This document shows positions 46,616 to 60,300 of a DNA stretch of 64,000 bases, piece by piece. The notes beneath the pieces are model-generated. The model saw nothing but the letters and a program-made list of their open reading frames with translations. It was not told the DNA's origin and searched no databases. The translations under genes were made by a program, and so were the position numbers. Each line of letters begins with the position of its first letter. The first letter of the stretch is position 1. The stretch comes from Zantedeschia hybrid cultivar (taxonomy: Eukaryota > Streptophyta > Magnoliopsida > Alismatales > Araceae): the NCBI GenBank assembly GCA_030544215.1, contig JARZZO010000013.1, positions 49,991,196-50,055,195 on the forward strand, written 5' to 3'.

Positions 46616-47010
46616 TAAGAGATTTTTACATGTATACCCCTAAAAGCTAGTTTAAGTTGTATGTATACCCTCAACTTTCATATATTATATAAAATACCAT
46701 TGAAAAAGTCCATACATTGTATGAAAAACCACTGAAAATTTAGAAGCGCTACAGTTATACTCCTCCATTAAAATGCCATTAATTCTAACTGAATATGCTA
46801 GCTGATAAAGTCCGGCATATAAAATTCTAGTGAATTTAGGGGCATACGTATAAAAATATCTGAAATCTTTTTAGCATATTTAGTTAAAATTAACGACATG
46901 TAACTGTAGCACTTCTGAAGTTTTTAAAAGTATTTCATACAATATATAGGATTCGGGAATACAAATAAAAATACACTCATTTTTAAGGATATACATGCAA
47001 AAATCCCATT
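46616..47010. mobile_element. Foldback repeat (family A), second copy
   Basis: Ends GAGATTTTTACATGTATACC on the left and GGGATTTTTGCATGTATATCC from the right. Inner inverted motifs are GCGCTACAGTTATAC and CATGTAACTGTAGCACTTC, and CATTAATTCTAACTGAATATG and CATATTTAGTTAAAATTAA. It lies only about 30 bp from the previous copy. Confidence 0.65.
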
Positions 47011-48398
47011 CTTCAATTACAGTTTAGGACGATCTAGAAATGGGCCATGGAGAAGATTGATGATAACTCTTTTTTGTTTCAATTCCAAAATCACTTATAC
47101 TGACTTGTAGTCAAAATACCAAGTCAAAATATGTAAAAGAAAGAGATGGGGAGTATCTCTTCATTGATACTTGGACGCTACTTGAAAGATGAGGCTTACT
47201 CGTTTCTTCGATTTTATTTCTTTTCTCATTTTTGTCCTTGTGTATTTTATTTTTGATGGTTTTAATTTTTAAATACCCATGAGAAATATGCCTTTCGTTG
47301 CTGATTCATTAATGTCCATTGGGTCTCTATTCTGGTTTGTCCTTGGCCATCTCACATGAAATGCGCCACCACAACAACCTTTACAATAGTGAATGTAAGT
47401 AATTCACATCAACATTTAGAAAAATATGGATCAAAATTTGAGTGAACTTCATTTTGGTTTGTTTTAGATCACCAGCTTGGAGCCGTTGTTTAAACCAGAC
47501 TAGTTTATTTAACTAAAATATATATTATTTACATTTACAATTTTTAAGTAATTTACATCAAAATTTCGAAACTCTGATTAGCAATCGAATTGAAGAGGTC
47601 TTCAGTCCGGTTTATCATGGACCGACTACCTAAAATAATGTTTAGGACAACTATTCTATTTAGTAAAATACTACATATTTTACTTTCTATAAAATTTATT
47701 ACGGTATTACTGTGTGCATACAGATTCTTAAATGGTGACCTTGAAACCAACACCAAAATTTTTAAATAGTCTAGTAGTTAAACACAAAGTCTCCACCTTC
47801 GAAGAGTAGATTTAAGTCCGCCTACTTGCAGTAATTCCCCCTTCTTAGTCGATGAAAGCCTTTATTTCGCTGCCACGGGCAAAAGCTGTTCAACAGTTCT
47901 TGCCAGCTTTGAACAGTTTAAGAGATTATAGAGCTCACGGTATCAAAATATGGGATCAATGGTTAGAATAGTCCCACGTCAAAAAAAAATAGAATAAAAT
48001 CAAAATATGTTTAATAGATAATACTTATTCCGCTCAATGTCTTGAGCTAATAGATTATATTATCTAATAATTTCAATATAATATCAGAGACTATAGTTAC
48101 GCACTGGATCACACACTCCACTTTTGTGGTCTATATTTAATTCTGTAAAATTTTGAGTTGGATGACCCAATAACTTTGATAATACAAACACAAAAGATGC
48201 CGTCGAAATTCTTTGCTAGGGTGGAGGCGGCGACAAAATTGTCTTACCGTACAAGTGCAAATTAAAAAAACAATTAACAACTTGTTCTTAAACTTCTTGA
48301 GTTCTCAAGTTTAGCGTAACTTAAAGTATGTACAATTTTCTGATGTACACAACAGACGGATGCCTGAAGAAGTAGAATATATTGTTAGATTTTTACAC
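47011..48398. other. AT-rich intergenic DNA downstream of the DUF2358 gene
   Basis: No gene is recognised. The last few hundred bases (48100-48398) probably include the 3' UTR of the DUF2358 gene. The small frame at 47553-47756 has no family features. Confidence 0.4.
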
Positions 48399-51300
48399 TC
48401 AAAGGGTTGTCCTCAAGAACTGTACAACAAAATAGAGCACCGCTAAGAAGAGTGCAAACTGGTAGGCATCTCGCTGGAAGCCATCGTCCCTCTGAAAGAA
48501 CTGAAACGAGGAAGAAAGTTCACGTCATGAGACCCTTTTCAGGTAACTCTTGAAATGTGAAACAAGAAAACGGAACAAAAGGAAGGGCAAGCAGCATGTA
48601 AACAGCCTCGTTTAACGATTGAGAAAACTAGGCTGAAACAACAGTGAAAAGTCAATTTATGTTATGAAAAGGAAATAATCCTCAGAGGTTCTGCGGGAGC
48701 TACACAATGTTTTCTTGAGTGACAGCTAGGTAGTCTGCAGATTCAAGGCTGGTTTTTGATGAATTGGGAGGAGGTATGCAGCAGCTTGGACAGTTGTCTG
48801 GCTGTACCTCTTATATCCATGTTTCTTCCCCATATATTCCTCTCTTTCAATAGACTGCAACATGTCCAGGCATTTCCCAGAACCCAGTAGCTAAACAATA
48901 TTTGATGAGCTTAAACATGCAACACCATCCATCTGTAGACAGTATCTTATATATGCATTCAAAAGCAATGCGCAGAAGTTTTAACAGGTCGACGGGATTA
49001 AAATGAAAGAAACTAGTTGCATTTCCAGATAAGTGCTTTGCACCATGCAACATTCAATAGGAAAAACTATAGAAAAAAAGTTTAGCTTACAACAATAGTT
49101 TCAGACTAATGTGACACTCAAATTCAAAGATCTACCTTTGTTGGATCACCAGATGGATCAGGATAGATCTCCGTGTTTTCTTTCTCCACTGGAAAACGTG
49201 TTGTCATTTTTTTAGCTGCATCCACTGTATCATTTCCACTCTGAATAGCAGAATAAAAACTTCGGGAGATCCAGAAATATCCCTGGGCAATCATTGATGA
49301 CGAAGACAGATCCCACAACTCCTCATGCTCAATCACTTGGCCACTTATTTGGTTCAATGTGAACCGAGAATTCACACGGAACACTAAGTCTCCAGCAATG
49401 ATGGCAACTATGAGGTTCCTTGGTTTCCCTTTGATAGTCCACTTAATACTCAAGAGGCTAGTTGACAGCATTTCCATTTCTTGTACTGTCTGATACAAGC
49501 ACAACATATAAACTTTTAACAACTAAATGTTCGCCAAACCTTTAGCAGCACTGAATAAATAACCAAAAGAATAAACAAACAAATAAAAAAATGTGTATGT
49601 GTGCACGTGCATACACACACACACACACAAAAAAAAAAAAAAATCAACAACAGGGGAGTCCATCTGAATGCAAAAATGTTTAGATACTAACAGGATGTAG
49701 CTGCTTAAGTGACGCTTTCTTGCAAGTGGAAATGTTTCATCACAGAAAACTGTTTCACAGGGATTCACATTGACTGCCAATTCCTTAACATGTATTATGT
49801 TAGCTTTTACTATAGTCTCAATTACAACATTTGGACAAGTGTCCTGCTTCAGAAGTCAATAACAAACGAGTTCCCAACAGTTTTCTAGAGGATCTCACCA
49901 GGGTGCAAACGAGTCATTTTACCCTATTCAAGCTTGGCTCGATTAATTTTAAATGAATTTGAGTTCAAGCAGGGTATCTATGATAGTTATTCAAGCTTGA
50001 TTCATTAAATATTAAACGAGCTTGAGCCAAGTGTCGAGTAGCTCACGAGCCCATGAACCCATGATAGATTTAGTACCCCCCACCCCCACCCCACCCCCAA
50101 AAAAAAAACAAAAAACAAAAAAACAAATTTTTACATTTTAATTTATGAACCCAGGCCAAACCCTAGTGAATTCCAAGTTCTTTGCACTCCGGTTATTTGA
50201 TAGGAAAATTTATAAGATATCAAATATCTTATAAAGTTCATTCATGAATAGAATGATTATATGAATATTTAAAAGAGGTTGGCAATTGAAGGATTTGGAG
50301 CTCCCATCAAGGTGAAATGAGGCTTTCTTTATGAAGAACGTGGACAAGGGCTTGGAGCTTCTTCTTCCTCTTCTTCCTTCTTCCATTGGAACTTTGAAGA
50401 CCCAAAGCTATGGAGAGGCCGACCACCTTCTCATTCTCTTCTTCTTTCTAGTTCTTATAGTTTGTTCTAGTTTTTCATCACTGTTTTCATTAGATTATTC
50501 ATATCATCACTTCATGTTTCACACACACACCACATCTCTTTCCATATTCCTATGAGTTAGGAGTTTAAAAAGAACAAAACAAGTGAGTTTCCTAGTTTAA
50601 TCACATGCTTAGTTTGTTAAAAAGAATAGATACTACACCATTAGCTCTAATCATCTCTTTCTTTTTATTTGTTTGATTTCTTGCAAGGTTTGGAGAAAAG
50701 AAGGTGATTGAAAGAGTTGAAGAAGAGAAGAAAACTACAAAAAGAGAGTTAAAAAAAAAAAGGAAGGCTCTTCTTCTTCGGCCGCCCAAGGAGGAGGAAA
50801 CAAAAGAACCACCAAATCTCCCAAATTAACAAGTTAAGTAGTGATCAAATTCATTCTTTCGAAATCCTCGATTTCTGGCGATCACGTTCATCTTAATTTT
50901 TTATTATAATTAACACTAGGAAATTAATGAAAGCATGATATCTTTGAGCACTCACAGCTTTTTGGCGATCACAGTGGGACTTGTCTTGCCATTTCTTTTT
51001 ACTTTACTCTTATTTTTCCATTGGGCACCCTCGTGTGCACCGTTTAGCACCCTCGTGTGCATCCTTTGGCATCCTCATGTGCACCCTTTTGTGTCCCTCA
51101 GACACAGTTCATGATTCGATTGGATTGATTTCTCCCCACGTGCACCTCGTGCACACCCCTAGTGGCAAGATTTTGCCCTCCCCTGATTGCCTAAGAATTG
51201 TGGTATGATAAGCATGATTGCTTGATTTAGTATCTTTAGTGTTTGCATGATAACCTGCCAATGTGAGTTATTTTTAACATGATATTTGATCTCTTCTATA

Positions 51301-54300
51301 CCCTGTTTGTTTGAGAGGGAAGTGCCCCTACTACTCTTTTGATTGACTGTTTACGGGCTTCAAATCGCGTCGAGCCCAGACGACGCGTTTTAAACGATGT
51401 TGTCTAGGCCCGACGCCTTTTAGCATGTTTGTCCTGCTACCCGAGGCACTGTTGACAGTGGGTTTACTGTCTTGAATAGCATCGACATCAGACGACGCGA
51501 TTCAAGTAGGATTCCTTCCGGCCATTGGCCCTCGGATTCTTGTCCATATTTGCTACTATATTTACTACTTATTACATTAGAGGCCATCCCGGCCACAGGA
51601 CATCCTCATTGGGAGTTCACTCCCCTTTTAGGAAACACTCTTCTTGGCACTCTCACCTCTCTCTGACTGGGGTTGGTTCTTCGGTTAGACTTTAAACGAG
51701 CTTGTTCACAAACATAATCGAGTCAAGTTCGCCCGTGTTCAAGCTTGGCTCGTTTAATGAACCGAGCTAAATTTTTTGTTCGAACTTGTTTATTTAGCTT
51801 AAGAAATGAGCCAAATCGAGCTATTATTAAGTAGCCTTATGAGCTGTTCATCAAACCTATTAGTTCATTTGCAGCCCTAGATGTCACTGAAACTACGATA
51901 GCAAACATTTTAGATGTACCACTTCTGTACTCTTGTTTGCATGATATCTTATAACTACATTACACAAGGTTCTTGAGATACAAAGATCTGTCCCTTTTTT
52001 CTTTTTTTTTGTAAATTCTGATACCACCAAGTTCTCCTCATTGCCAAGAGTATGTGAGCCCCATCAGGTTAACTTATACAGAGAATGCATGATAAACAAT
52101 AATCACTTCTTATATCTTTAATCAATGTTCAGAAAGATGTTTCCTCCCTGGCGTGTGCCAGACATGCCCACTTCAACACTGGCTGTGCCTAAGTAGCTGG
52201 GCTCATTCTGCCTCCTAGATCATCTACTGCCTTAACTTTTCTAACAATTTTTAATTCCCGGTGAAGAATGTATTCACCTGGGCTATTTGCTACCTCACAC
52301 ATCTATCGCTGCTCACAAAATTTTGATTAAATTCGTGATGGTTTTATGCCCAAATATGACAGCAAACAATGAGAACTTCTTTGTACATGGTTTCACTTGT
52401 TCATCCCTAACTCCAAATTTCAAATGCCATGGATAGTGGTTTATTCATAGATTTTTTTTTCCTTCTATGATGCATTCATTGCCATGTCTTAGTCTTTACA
52501 GTAAATAGGAACATACCTCTTGAAGTATACATATATTACAAAATTATAAAAAAAGACTGGAAAATATGCCATGCAAAAATGAGTGCCTGCCATGACCCTA
52601 GGTTGTCTACCTAGAAGTAGAGTTTGTCACCTCATTCAAAAGCACTGTTCCCAATAACTTTTCTTAAGTTCACAATAATACCTGAAAAAGACAAAAGATA
52701 AGTGTCTGCAAGAGCTATCCATTTTCTTCACTGCAATGACCTTCCTGCTCAAAGTGTTGAGGAGAAAATGACAAAAAAGCCATGTTTTAAGCATGTGTTC
52801 AGAAAACCAAGAAAACTGTGTTAAAATCGATAAAATTCTTAACTCAAACTTTTGATTGCAGTTTAGGCAGGGTTTCCAAATGTCTGGTGCATTATGTCAG
52901 TATAATCTCTCAGGCAATACAATTTTCATACAAGATTGATACTTGTTGGGAGATAAGGTTTAGTAATTGCACATCCAAATTATTTTGAAACATATGGTAT
53001 AAAGGAGATTCTGTTGGTATATCATGAATGACATGAAATATTTGTAAACGAAATTAGTCATATGGGTACACTAACATGAAAAAAAGAGATTAGAGGACCT
53101 CAAGCTCCATGGTATGTAACACAGTTATATAGAGTTAGCCTTAAATTCACATTGCTAAAGATGGGAATAGTGACAGATCTTTATGGTTCAATTAGACCCT
53201 CTTCATGGTAAGTGAGACATATTTATTTATCCATCCAATATAGGAAACACTTATTCAAAACATAATACTACGATAGGAAATGCCTATTCAAAATGTAAAG
53301 CACAAATTAGGAAGTTGGGAGGGGGGCATACAATGGGTTATCATGCAGGCAGCACAACAAGCTATGGCAGAAATATATTTGAAGAAATGAAATCAGATAT
53401 GCGAGCCTATAAATGAGACAACTATAAATCGCTGTTATAAGCAAACAGTCAACAATGTTCTCTAGTTGTGACACTACTGTTACATGCATAGAGGGATGCC
53501 ATTAGTAGGTAGGTATGGCAATATAGCCCTATATCATGGTTCTCAATATAATCATACTAATTAATGCTCTCAATAAAAGAGACAAAAGAGTTATACGCCA
53601 TTACAGTTCAACTGCAAACTCTCACCACTGATGGATTCTCCAGAGCATCACTTGACCACAATGGTCTTTTGTACTTTTCACGACCGGTAAAAGATCTAAT
53701 TGGATCCTACAGCAAAAGCACACAGGCAAATTTCAGCCCTGGGCAATGGACATTCACTTGTAGAAAAATAATCCGAGTATTCTCTAGTACCTTATATTTA
53801 ACTGAAATAGCAAACGATCCTAAGGCACGATTCCCTTCTCGTAGCTCTAAAATGTCTCGTACAAGCTGCCTTGCTGTAGCTTCCACATATGGGCTACTAA
53901 CACATTCGAAGTCATTGCAAAGCTCACCAAAGTCCATACTGTCAACAAGCTTATCAGATTCAGATCGTTCAGTTTTAGGAGCAAGGGAAACTTCAGTCCC
54001 TTTAGATTCATCCAACACTGCAAATAATAGAATACCAATGAAACTTAATTGTTAATCCAATGGAAAAGTGAAGGGTATTGTTCTTTATTTGATGGGATCT
54101 TGCATGAAGTTTCCAAATTAATGAGCTTCATGCCTGTGTTTGGAGAAATATGGAACCACCTGAAAAGACAATCCCAAGCAAAAAGATATTTCTGCAAGTT
54201 TCAACCTTTTCTTTGCAGGGGGAAGGCAGTGTATACAAAGGAACTGATTAAGCAAACACACAAAAGTGATGCATCCTAGGGTACAAAGGCAGAATTCCAA

Positions 54301-55210
54301 TTGACAGACCATACAGGCAAATATGACTTGAAGTCGATGCAAGATACAGATATATCTCCACGAGGGAACAAAAATACAATTAAGACATATTTCCACAAGG
54401 GAACATAAGCGTAAGTTACCAAGAAAAAAGAAAACCAAGGGTAACAAGAGTGGAGGTGATATACAAACAGCAGGCCATGGAAGAATCTGCACAATCTCAT
54501 GGCAGTACAGGAAACCTGATGCATAGGACGGGGACAAGCAACATGTTGGCAAAACAAACTACTGAGTCAAACAACCGCACCCCGAAAAGCAGCTATATCG
54601 CACAAACAAGCACACAGTTGTAGTGTCCACGAAAGAGGTCGAATTCCTAAGCTACTTCAAGCTAACGCAAGTAGCTCCGACTATGCTCGTCTACACTTGA
54701 GCCTAACCACAACAAAAACAAAGGGCACTGCTCTAATAAATCGGGCATCGCCATATCTCTTAGATGATTTCCAGGAATAGTCCCATAACAAAAAAATCCG
54801 AATTTTCAGCCAAGCAACCCATAACTTAAATAAGATCTGACAGGCATAGTTCTGACACCTGGAACATCCTCAGTTCCGAATACTCTCTTTCTCTTCCATT
54901 CTCGGGCCCGACTTGAGCACTAGAGTGGTTTCCTCGCGCTTCACCCAGGGGACTACTGATCTATGTTCGCCTCCCTACATTTGCTACTCCTACTCGGGGC
55001 CTACGCCAAGCTTGCCTGCAACGCCCGACCCTCCCCACAAGCACCCTTGTAGCCAAGCTCCCCGAGCAGTTTCCAACCAAAACACCATTTTTTTTTCTTT
55101 CAAAATATCGCCATGACAACGCATCCAAACAATCCCAAGCATGTGATCTCATTTCCTCAACTAGAAATATTCCAACAAAATAGCAAAATTTAAATGTTAT
55201 GCGCGTGTGT

Positions 55211-55244
<34 letters not shown>

Positions 55245-55439
55245 ACTTCGCAGCGAGAACGGCCGGCGGCGGCGTTGGGGAGATGCGCGAGGCGGGCGGC
55301 ACCACGGGGGCACGCGGCGGCTGCAGCCGAACGGCGCCCGGAGGACGCCCCACCTCCGGCGGCATGAGGCGGACATGGCCGGAGGAGAAGGAGAGGAGGA
55401 GACGCCGGCGACGGCGGAGGCGGAAGCCAGGGGCATCAT
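48399..55439 (-). CDS. Plastid-targeted DUF2358-type protein with C-terminal membrane helix
   Basis: Exons in reading order are 55439-55247 (tentative), 54017-53791, 53706-53626, 49489-49136 and 48500-48399, giving 318 residues with all phases fitting. Exon 1 encodes an Ala/Ser/Arg-rich transit-peptide-like start (MMPLASASAVAGVS). Conserved stretches follow: MDFGELCNDFECVSSPYVEA, TARQLVRDILELREGNRALG, DPIRSFTGREKYKRPLW, LLSIKWTIKGKPRN, RFTLNQISGQVIEHEELWDL and IYPDPSGDPTK. The end is FFQRDDGFQRDAYQ plus a hydrophobic helix (FALFLAVLYFVVQFL) and RTTLstop. The SnoaL/NTF2-like DUF2358 family is found in plants and cyanobacteria; its function is unknown to me. Intron 3 is 4.1 kb and carries a 2-kb hAT element. 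The exon 1 donor (A-GTGCTC) runs straight into a CT microsatellite and is the least certain junction. Confidence 0.82.
49899..51879. mobile_element. Non-autonomous hAT element (~2 kb) in intron 3 of the DUF2358 gene
   Basis: Ends CAGGGTGCAAACGAG on the left and TAGGGCTGCAAATGAACTAA from the right. An 8-bp near-TSD is GATCTCAC (49891-49898) and GATGTCAC (51880-51887). Subterminal motifs repeat in both orientations: TTCAAGCTTGGCTCG (about 49939 and 51740) and ACGAGCTTGAGCCAAG (about 50024). No transposase is present. Inside are poly-C/poly-A runs (50077-50125), CT-rich DNA, a 22-bp repeat (51026-51090) and GACGACGCG motifs (51360-51500). Confidence 0.82.
51026..51092. repeat. ~22-bp tandem repeat, three units
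   Basis: Units of the type GCACCCTCGTGTGCACCGTTT, with the later units changed to GCATCCTCATGTGCACCCTTT. Located inside the hAT element. Confidence 0.75.
51880..53625. other. Remainder of intron 3 of the DUF2358 gene
   Basis: No exon or element with readable ends is seen. Ordinary AT-rich intron sequence. Confidence 0.45.
55207..55243. repeat. (GA)n microsatellite at the exon 1 donor of the DUF2358 gene
   Basis: About 15 GA units. On the gene strand the intron starts GTG followed at once by (CT)n. Overlapping frames on both strands run through it and are artefacts. Confidence 0.85.
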
Positions 55440-57342
55440 GGTGGGTGCTGCCCTCGTCGCAGGCCACCACGCATTCTTGTGGCGGGGACGTGTGGTGGCG
55501 CTGCGAGCGGGAGGAAGTAGAGGAGTATGAGAGCCCGGGGGGGCCCCCACGGGCACCTCTCGCGGGCCTTCGCGAAAGTTGCGGCTTCGGATAAGGGGGT
55601 TTATATGCGTGTGATGGAGAGAACCAGTGGGGCCGCGGTGCAATGCACCGGGCCAGGGAAGAGCAAAACAAGATGGAATGCCTTCAATAGAGCCTAGCAC
55701 ACATAAAAGAGGGTAAATAGATTATTTGATCTTGAAATGATATATTCTATCTCATCACCTCTTTTTTTTTATGTATTTAGAAGATCCCGTTCCCCTTTAA
55801 GGAGAGATGAGATTCGAAGTCCAATCTTTTTCTATGGACCTTCATGAACCTCTACTCATATGGAGATGAATTGGATCTTGTACCTGCTCATCTTTTCATT
55901 CCAAATAACTTATTTGCCTACATCTTTGTTAGACCTTTGTGAGCCCTTATTCACACGAAGACGAGAGTAAATGTATCATTTGTCATGAAAAAATGAAAAA
56001 ATATTATATATTTCATCTCCATATAAGTGAAGGCATACAAAAATTTAGAGAAAAAAGGAAAAATGATCCACAGGATCTCATCCTCCTAAAGTACGATACA
56101 AGAAAATTCATTGACTTTGGTCCATGCGAGTCTGCCACTCACATTGAGACGAAGATGTATGTAGCATTGGTGAGATCATCCCCATATAAGTGAGGGCATG
56201 TAAAAGTCTAGAAAAAAAAGTTCAAAAAATCTTATCTCATGATATGCATGACCAGATGGTTATTCATCAAGAGAGTTTGTTGACTTTAGTCCGTTAAATC
56301 TCTCCTATTTAATATTATTGAGTTCATTGATTTTAAAAATTTATTTTAATATCAAGTTCACAAAAATTAAGGATGAACTAGCCATTTAACCAAGTAAAAT
56401 AAATGAAGTACCAAATTCATTCCATGTCGAGACAAAGAGGATGAGATGAAGAGGATCTCCTCTTATGTGACGACCCAATAAACAAAAATAAGATAGCTTA
56501 TAAGGAAGACTATGGCTTACTCGCTCTAGTTGTTCGGATATCTTATTCGAACAAAATCAAATTAGTACAGTACGAACTCAAAGAAAAAAATATCTAATAA
56601 CATAAGTTAATTTTGTCTATTAATTTTATTATTTTTTATTTTTTTACTTACTTTACTTTTCTTATTCCAATAGAACAGCAACAAAGTTATCAAAGCAAAA
56701 AGCCAAACTTGTTCTGCACTGATCCAAGGATATTAGCAAGTATCTCTCCAAATTGAATGATGGAGCAGTTTCCAACCACAAGCAAAGTTGAAGATGAGCT
56801 ATCATATTTAGTTTGCCAAACTTGCCAACTCAAAGAAAGCTGAAGCAACTTCAAAAAAATTTGCACTAGTTGTAAGTTGTTGCACTCTAGTTGTAAATTA
56901 TTGGGACTACTCTATGAAACGTAAATTGTGTCTATTTTCCGTCCGCAGTATTCTTTAAGAGTGATTTCACTCTCACAACTTTCTGTAAATTATAAGAACA
57001 AAAACTTAATTCTGAAACCTTGATGCCTTAAATCCGAAGCCAAGTCAGGTACGCTCATAGTTTCTGAATCCTGCTAGTAATGGAGATAAATTGCAATGCA
57101 CATCAGTGATAATAGCCATGACAACAAAGCTAGGCAACAAGGGGTAAATGCCACTCATATTTTGCAAGATCATCACCATGTCCTGAATATAAAGACAGGA
57201 TTATGCATAAGATTGTCTATTTTGAAGATACTCAATTGTCATATGTTCATGCTGACACAAATTTGGAGAAAGGCGGGAGTTATAAACAATTCAGCGCAGC
57301 ATATATTGGGGCAAATCATGAAGTTACAGACACCATTAGTAA
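55440..57342. other. Intergenic region between the DUF2358 and NADH kinase genes
   Basis: 55440-55640 is GC-rich (promoter/5' UTR of the DUF2358 gene). 55700-56300 holds two degenerate copies of a phrase like CATCTCCATATAAGTGAAGG and CATCCCCATATAAGTGAGGG (about 56015 and 56175). 57000-57342 should include the NADH kinase 3' UTR. No gene is recognised. Confidence 0.4.
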
Positions 57343-60300
57343 TTAGGTATCATCGTAACACGTTGAGGGCAAGTAAACTTTAAGGGTTGGGGCTTCTGAT
57401 GAAATTTCAATTGTGTCACCATGCTGGATTTCAAAGATTACATGGGACCCATCAACGTATATAGCGCCTTCTCTACTCTGCCAAATAGCATGCATAGACT
57501 GACTGGATTTAATCAACCCATGCATTTTGTCCATATCCCTTGGTAAAATCGGTTCTCTTACTATATACTGGAGGTCTCGAGAAGAAACTGGCATAGAAAA
57601 CCCTCCTGTTGAAAGCATCGCAGCTGTTGATCCAGCAGCAGTGGAAACTCTCAGTCCACTAGACCGGCAGTTAACCAGAGAAGAGAGATCTTGGCTCTGA
57701 CATTTGATCCTTTTCATGAAATAATCAGGCATTAGTGATTGACAACAGATCACTAAACATATCAGTGAGGTGGAGGTTCACTTTTTGGGTTCATCTCATA
57801 CCTAAAGGAGAAGCGAGAAACAGATGCAGGACAAGGATGTGCAACCAGAATATCATTCAATGGAAATGTAGACAACATACGGCCATTCAAACTCAGAGAC
57901 ATCCTTGATAGCTCAGAAGGAGCTTTGCGACCCTCAATAATTTCATCCAGTACCTTGTGATAAAAAGTTGGGAGAAAAGAACACTGAGTTAGTATAACAT
58001 TTCAAAATGATGGCCAGCATCCACAGATAAGTCAGCCTGGGGACGCTCCCTCAAGAAGCAAGCACCAAATCCAGCACATGGAATGAGGAAGAAGAAGAAG
58101 AAGAGGGGGGGGGCGACTCTGGACTGCCCTAGTATCCTTAAAGTTCGCCCTGCTTGCAGAATTTCCCTCATCACTCCAGAAAAACATCATTAAAGGACAA
58201 GCTAGAAAGGAAGTTCAGATGCTCCAATGTCAGATGTAGTCAGTGTACCCGGTCGTAGGAAGCATGTTTCAGCAGTTCTCTATAAACAATAATGTGGATA
58301 ATTTCCAAAACATCATTATGTGGATGAGAAAACAGAAGATACTTCCCTATGACCCATTTTACCTGCTCAAAATTTTCTCTTCTAGCAGCACATAGATAAC
58401 CCGTACTCCTTGTCGCATCAAACTCGTTATTGAAACTGTCCACCTGCATTAAGAAATTCAAAGCGTCTCTAATAACCATGTACCCCAAGAAAATCAAGCA
58501 GACATTGCCAATAACACATGTTACTAGCAAGCAACATATGCTTGCTGATACTGATGAATACCGATAACATGAGATGTCACATTTTTGGGTATGTGCAGAT
58601 GAACCAAAGGAGATAACACAGGGTTCAGTGTAAAACTTCTGCATCAGTGACCTCTTCGCTTTGTGTTGGATCTGAGTTGACTCCGATAACTGGAATTGTG
58701 TCATCCATGAAGTGACTGGCCTGCAGAAGAGTACCATCCCCACCAACAGTGACTACAAGTTCCACATCACGGATTGGATGAGACAAATCATTTCGCAACA
58801 TCGGCTGGCAATCAAATGATTTTCGTTGCAAGACATCCTCACAGAAGCTGATTGTTTCCTGATGGACCTTGCACCTGTTATCCAGAAAATGTAAAATCTG
58901 CAATAAGATTGGTTCAAGCTAAGTTAGGATAAGAGACTGAAATTATTTCATGTTAATTTCAACTGTTAATTCATACAGGTAATTCCACAAGAAGTGAACT
59001 AAAAGTACTCTGGTAAAGACTATGAAGTTCATCTGCAGAACCTAAGGCAACATAGAATGGAATGCCATAGAAACAAAAAGATGAAATAACATTATTACAA
59101 CACGTAAGCATCCCAGAAAAACAACCATCCTTAGATGAAATGCAAAGAAACTAAATAACCAAACTGAAAAGGAAGAGTGAGCTTGCAGAATTCACGCAAT
59201 ATTGCACCTGTCTGTGAAATAATCCAAAGTCAGTTTGTTCTGGGAATGCATGCCAGTTCCATACTGGTTGACAAGGTGGCGTTAAAGAAAAAAAAATCTC
59301 CATTTTCCCAGATTTTACTGGTTCTAGCTGGTTAGAGCTAGTTCTAGCTTGCTTCTAATAGATTTAGCTGGTTAGCCTGGTTTGGCAGTTTTGAGACTAA
59401 TATCAGCAAAGCCGATATAGCCGTGACCAATTCCAATGTACACAGTTAACCTTTCATTTCGCTGCAAATGGTCGAGGACCATTGTGCAAGGGAGATCCCT
59501 AAACTACATGGCATTAGTCACCTAGTGGCAGCTTCCAGGCAGTTGCACAAGGTTTGGAAGAAAGCTTGCCCAAGTGGAGAAAAGGATTGCAGAATGGTAT
59601 CAAGTCCTGAGATCTGCCAGGCCTGATTCAATTTAGAGATCAATTTGGGATCTCAGTGTTCACCGATTAGCTGATTTCAGATCAATTCCAGCCAATCCAA
59701 GTCAATCAACTTTTCTTCTTTCTTTTTTCCAATTAAATAGGAACCAGACTTCCTCTATTAAAATCAGATTTGCAATCGCCAATCCTGATCCAAATTGGCT
59801 GATCCAGATTGAGAAAGGCCCAGCCACAATTGGGATTGGCTGGGCCTGATCCAATTTATAGATCAAGAGAGATGGGCCCATCCAAATCCATGGATGGATA
59901 AAAATCTAAGTTGATCTGAAGAATTCTTAGTAAAGTCTTTGGTGGAAATTATCATCCAAATGCTGCAGATGTTGCCGCACCAACATAGATTGCATCATGT
60001 TATCTGGCGCATAAAATAATGCACCTGGCAAAGCTTCAAGAAGACAAGTTGTTCAGGGAACACAATCTGACTCTAGTCACATGGTTATATCTCTAGAGAG
60101 CTGGGAAAGCAAGAGGTCCAGAGTCATCCATTGACATCTTAAGGTGCATTTGTTTACGCTTATGGGAGGATTTCAAGGCTCCAGCTTTTGGGGAGAAGCT
60201 AAAATGAGGTTTAGTGAAAACAAATGGGTGCATGTCACATCAAAATTTTAAATTCTTCTAAAAGCTTAAAATTGAATTTGGGACACTTGGCAACCCACAC

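Noticed and set aside
49523..49780. Possible extra exon (CETVFCDETFPLARKRHL) in the DUF2358 gene
   Set aside because: The flanking exons join in phase without it and homologous sequence runs straight from LENPSV to TVQEMEM.
55197..55700. 167-codon minus-strand frame as one protein
   Set aside because: Only its central part (55439-55247) fits as exon 1 of the DUF2358 gene; the ends are promoter and a Ser-Leu microsatellite translation.
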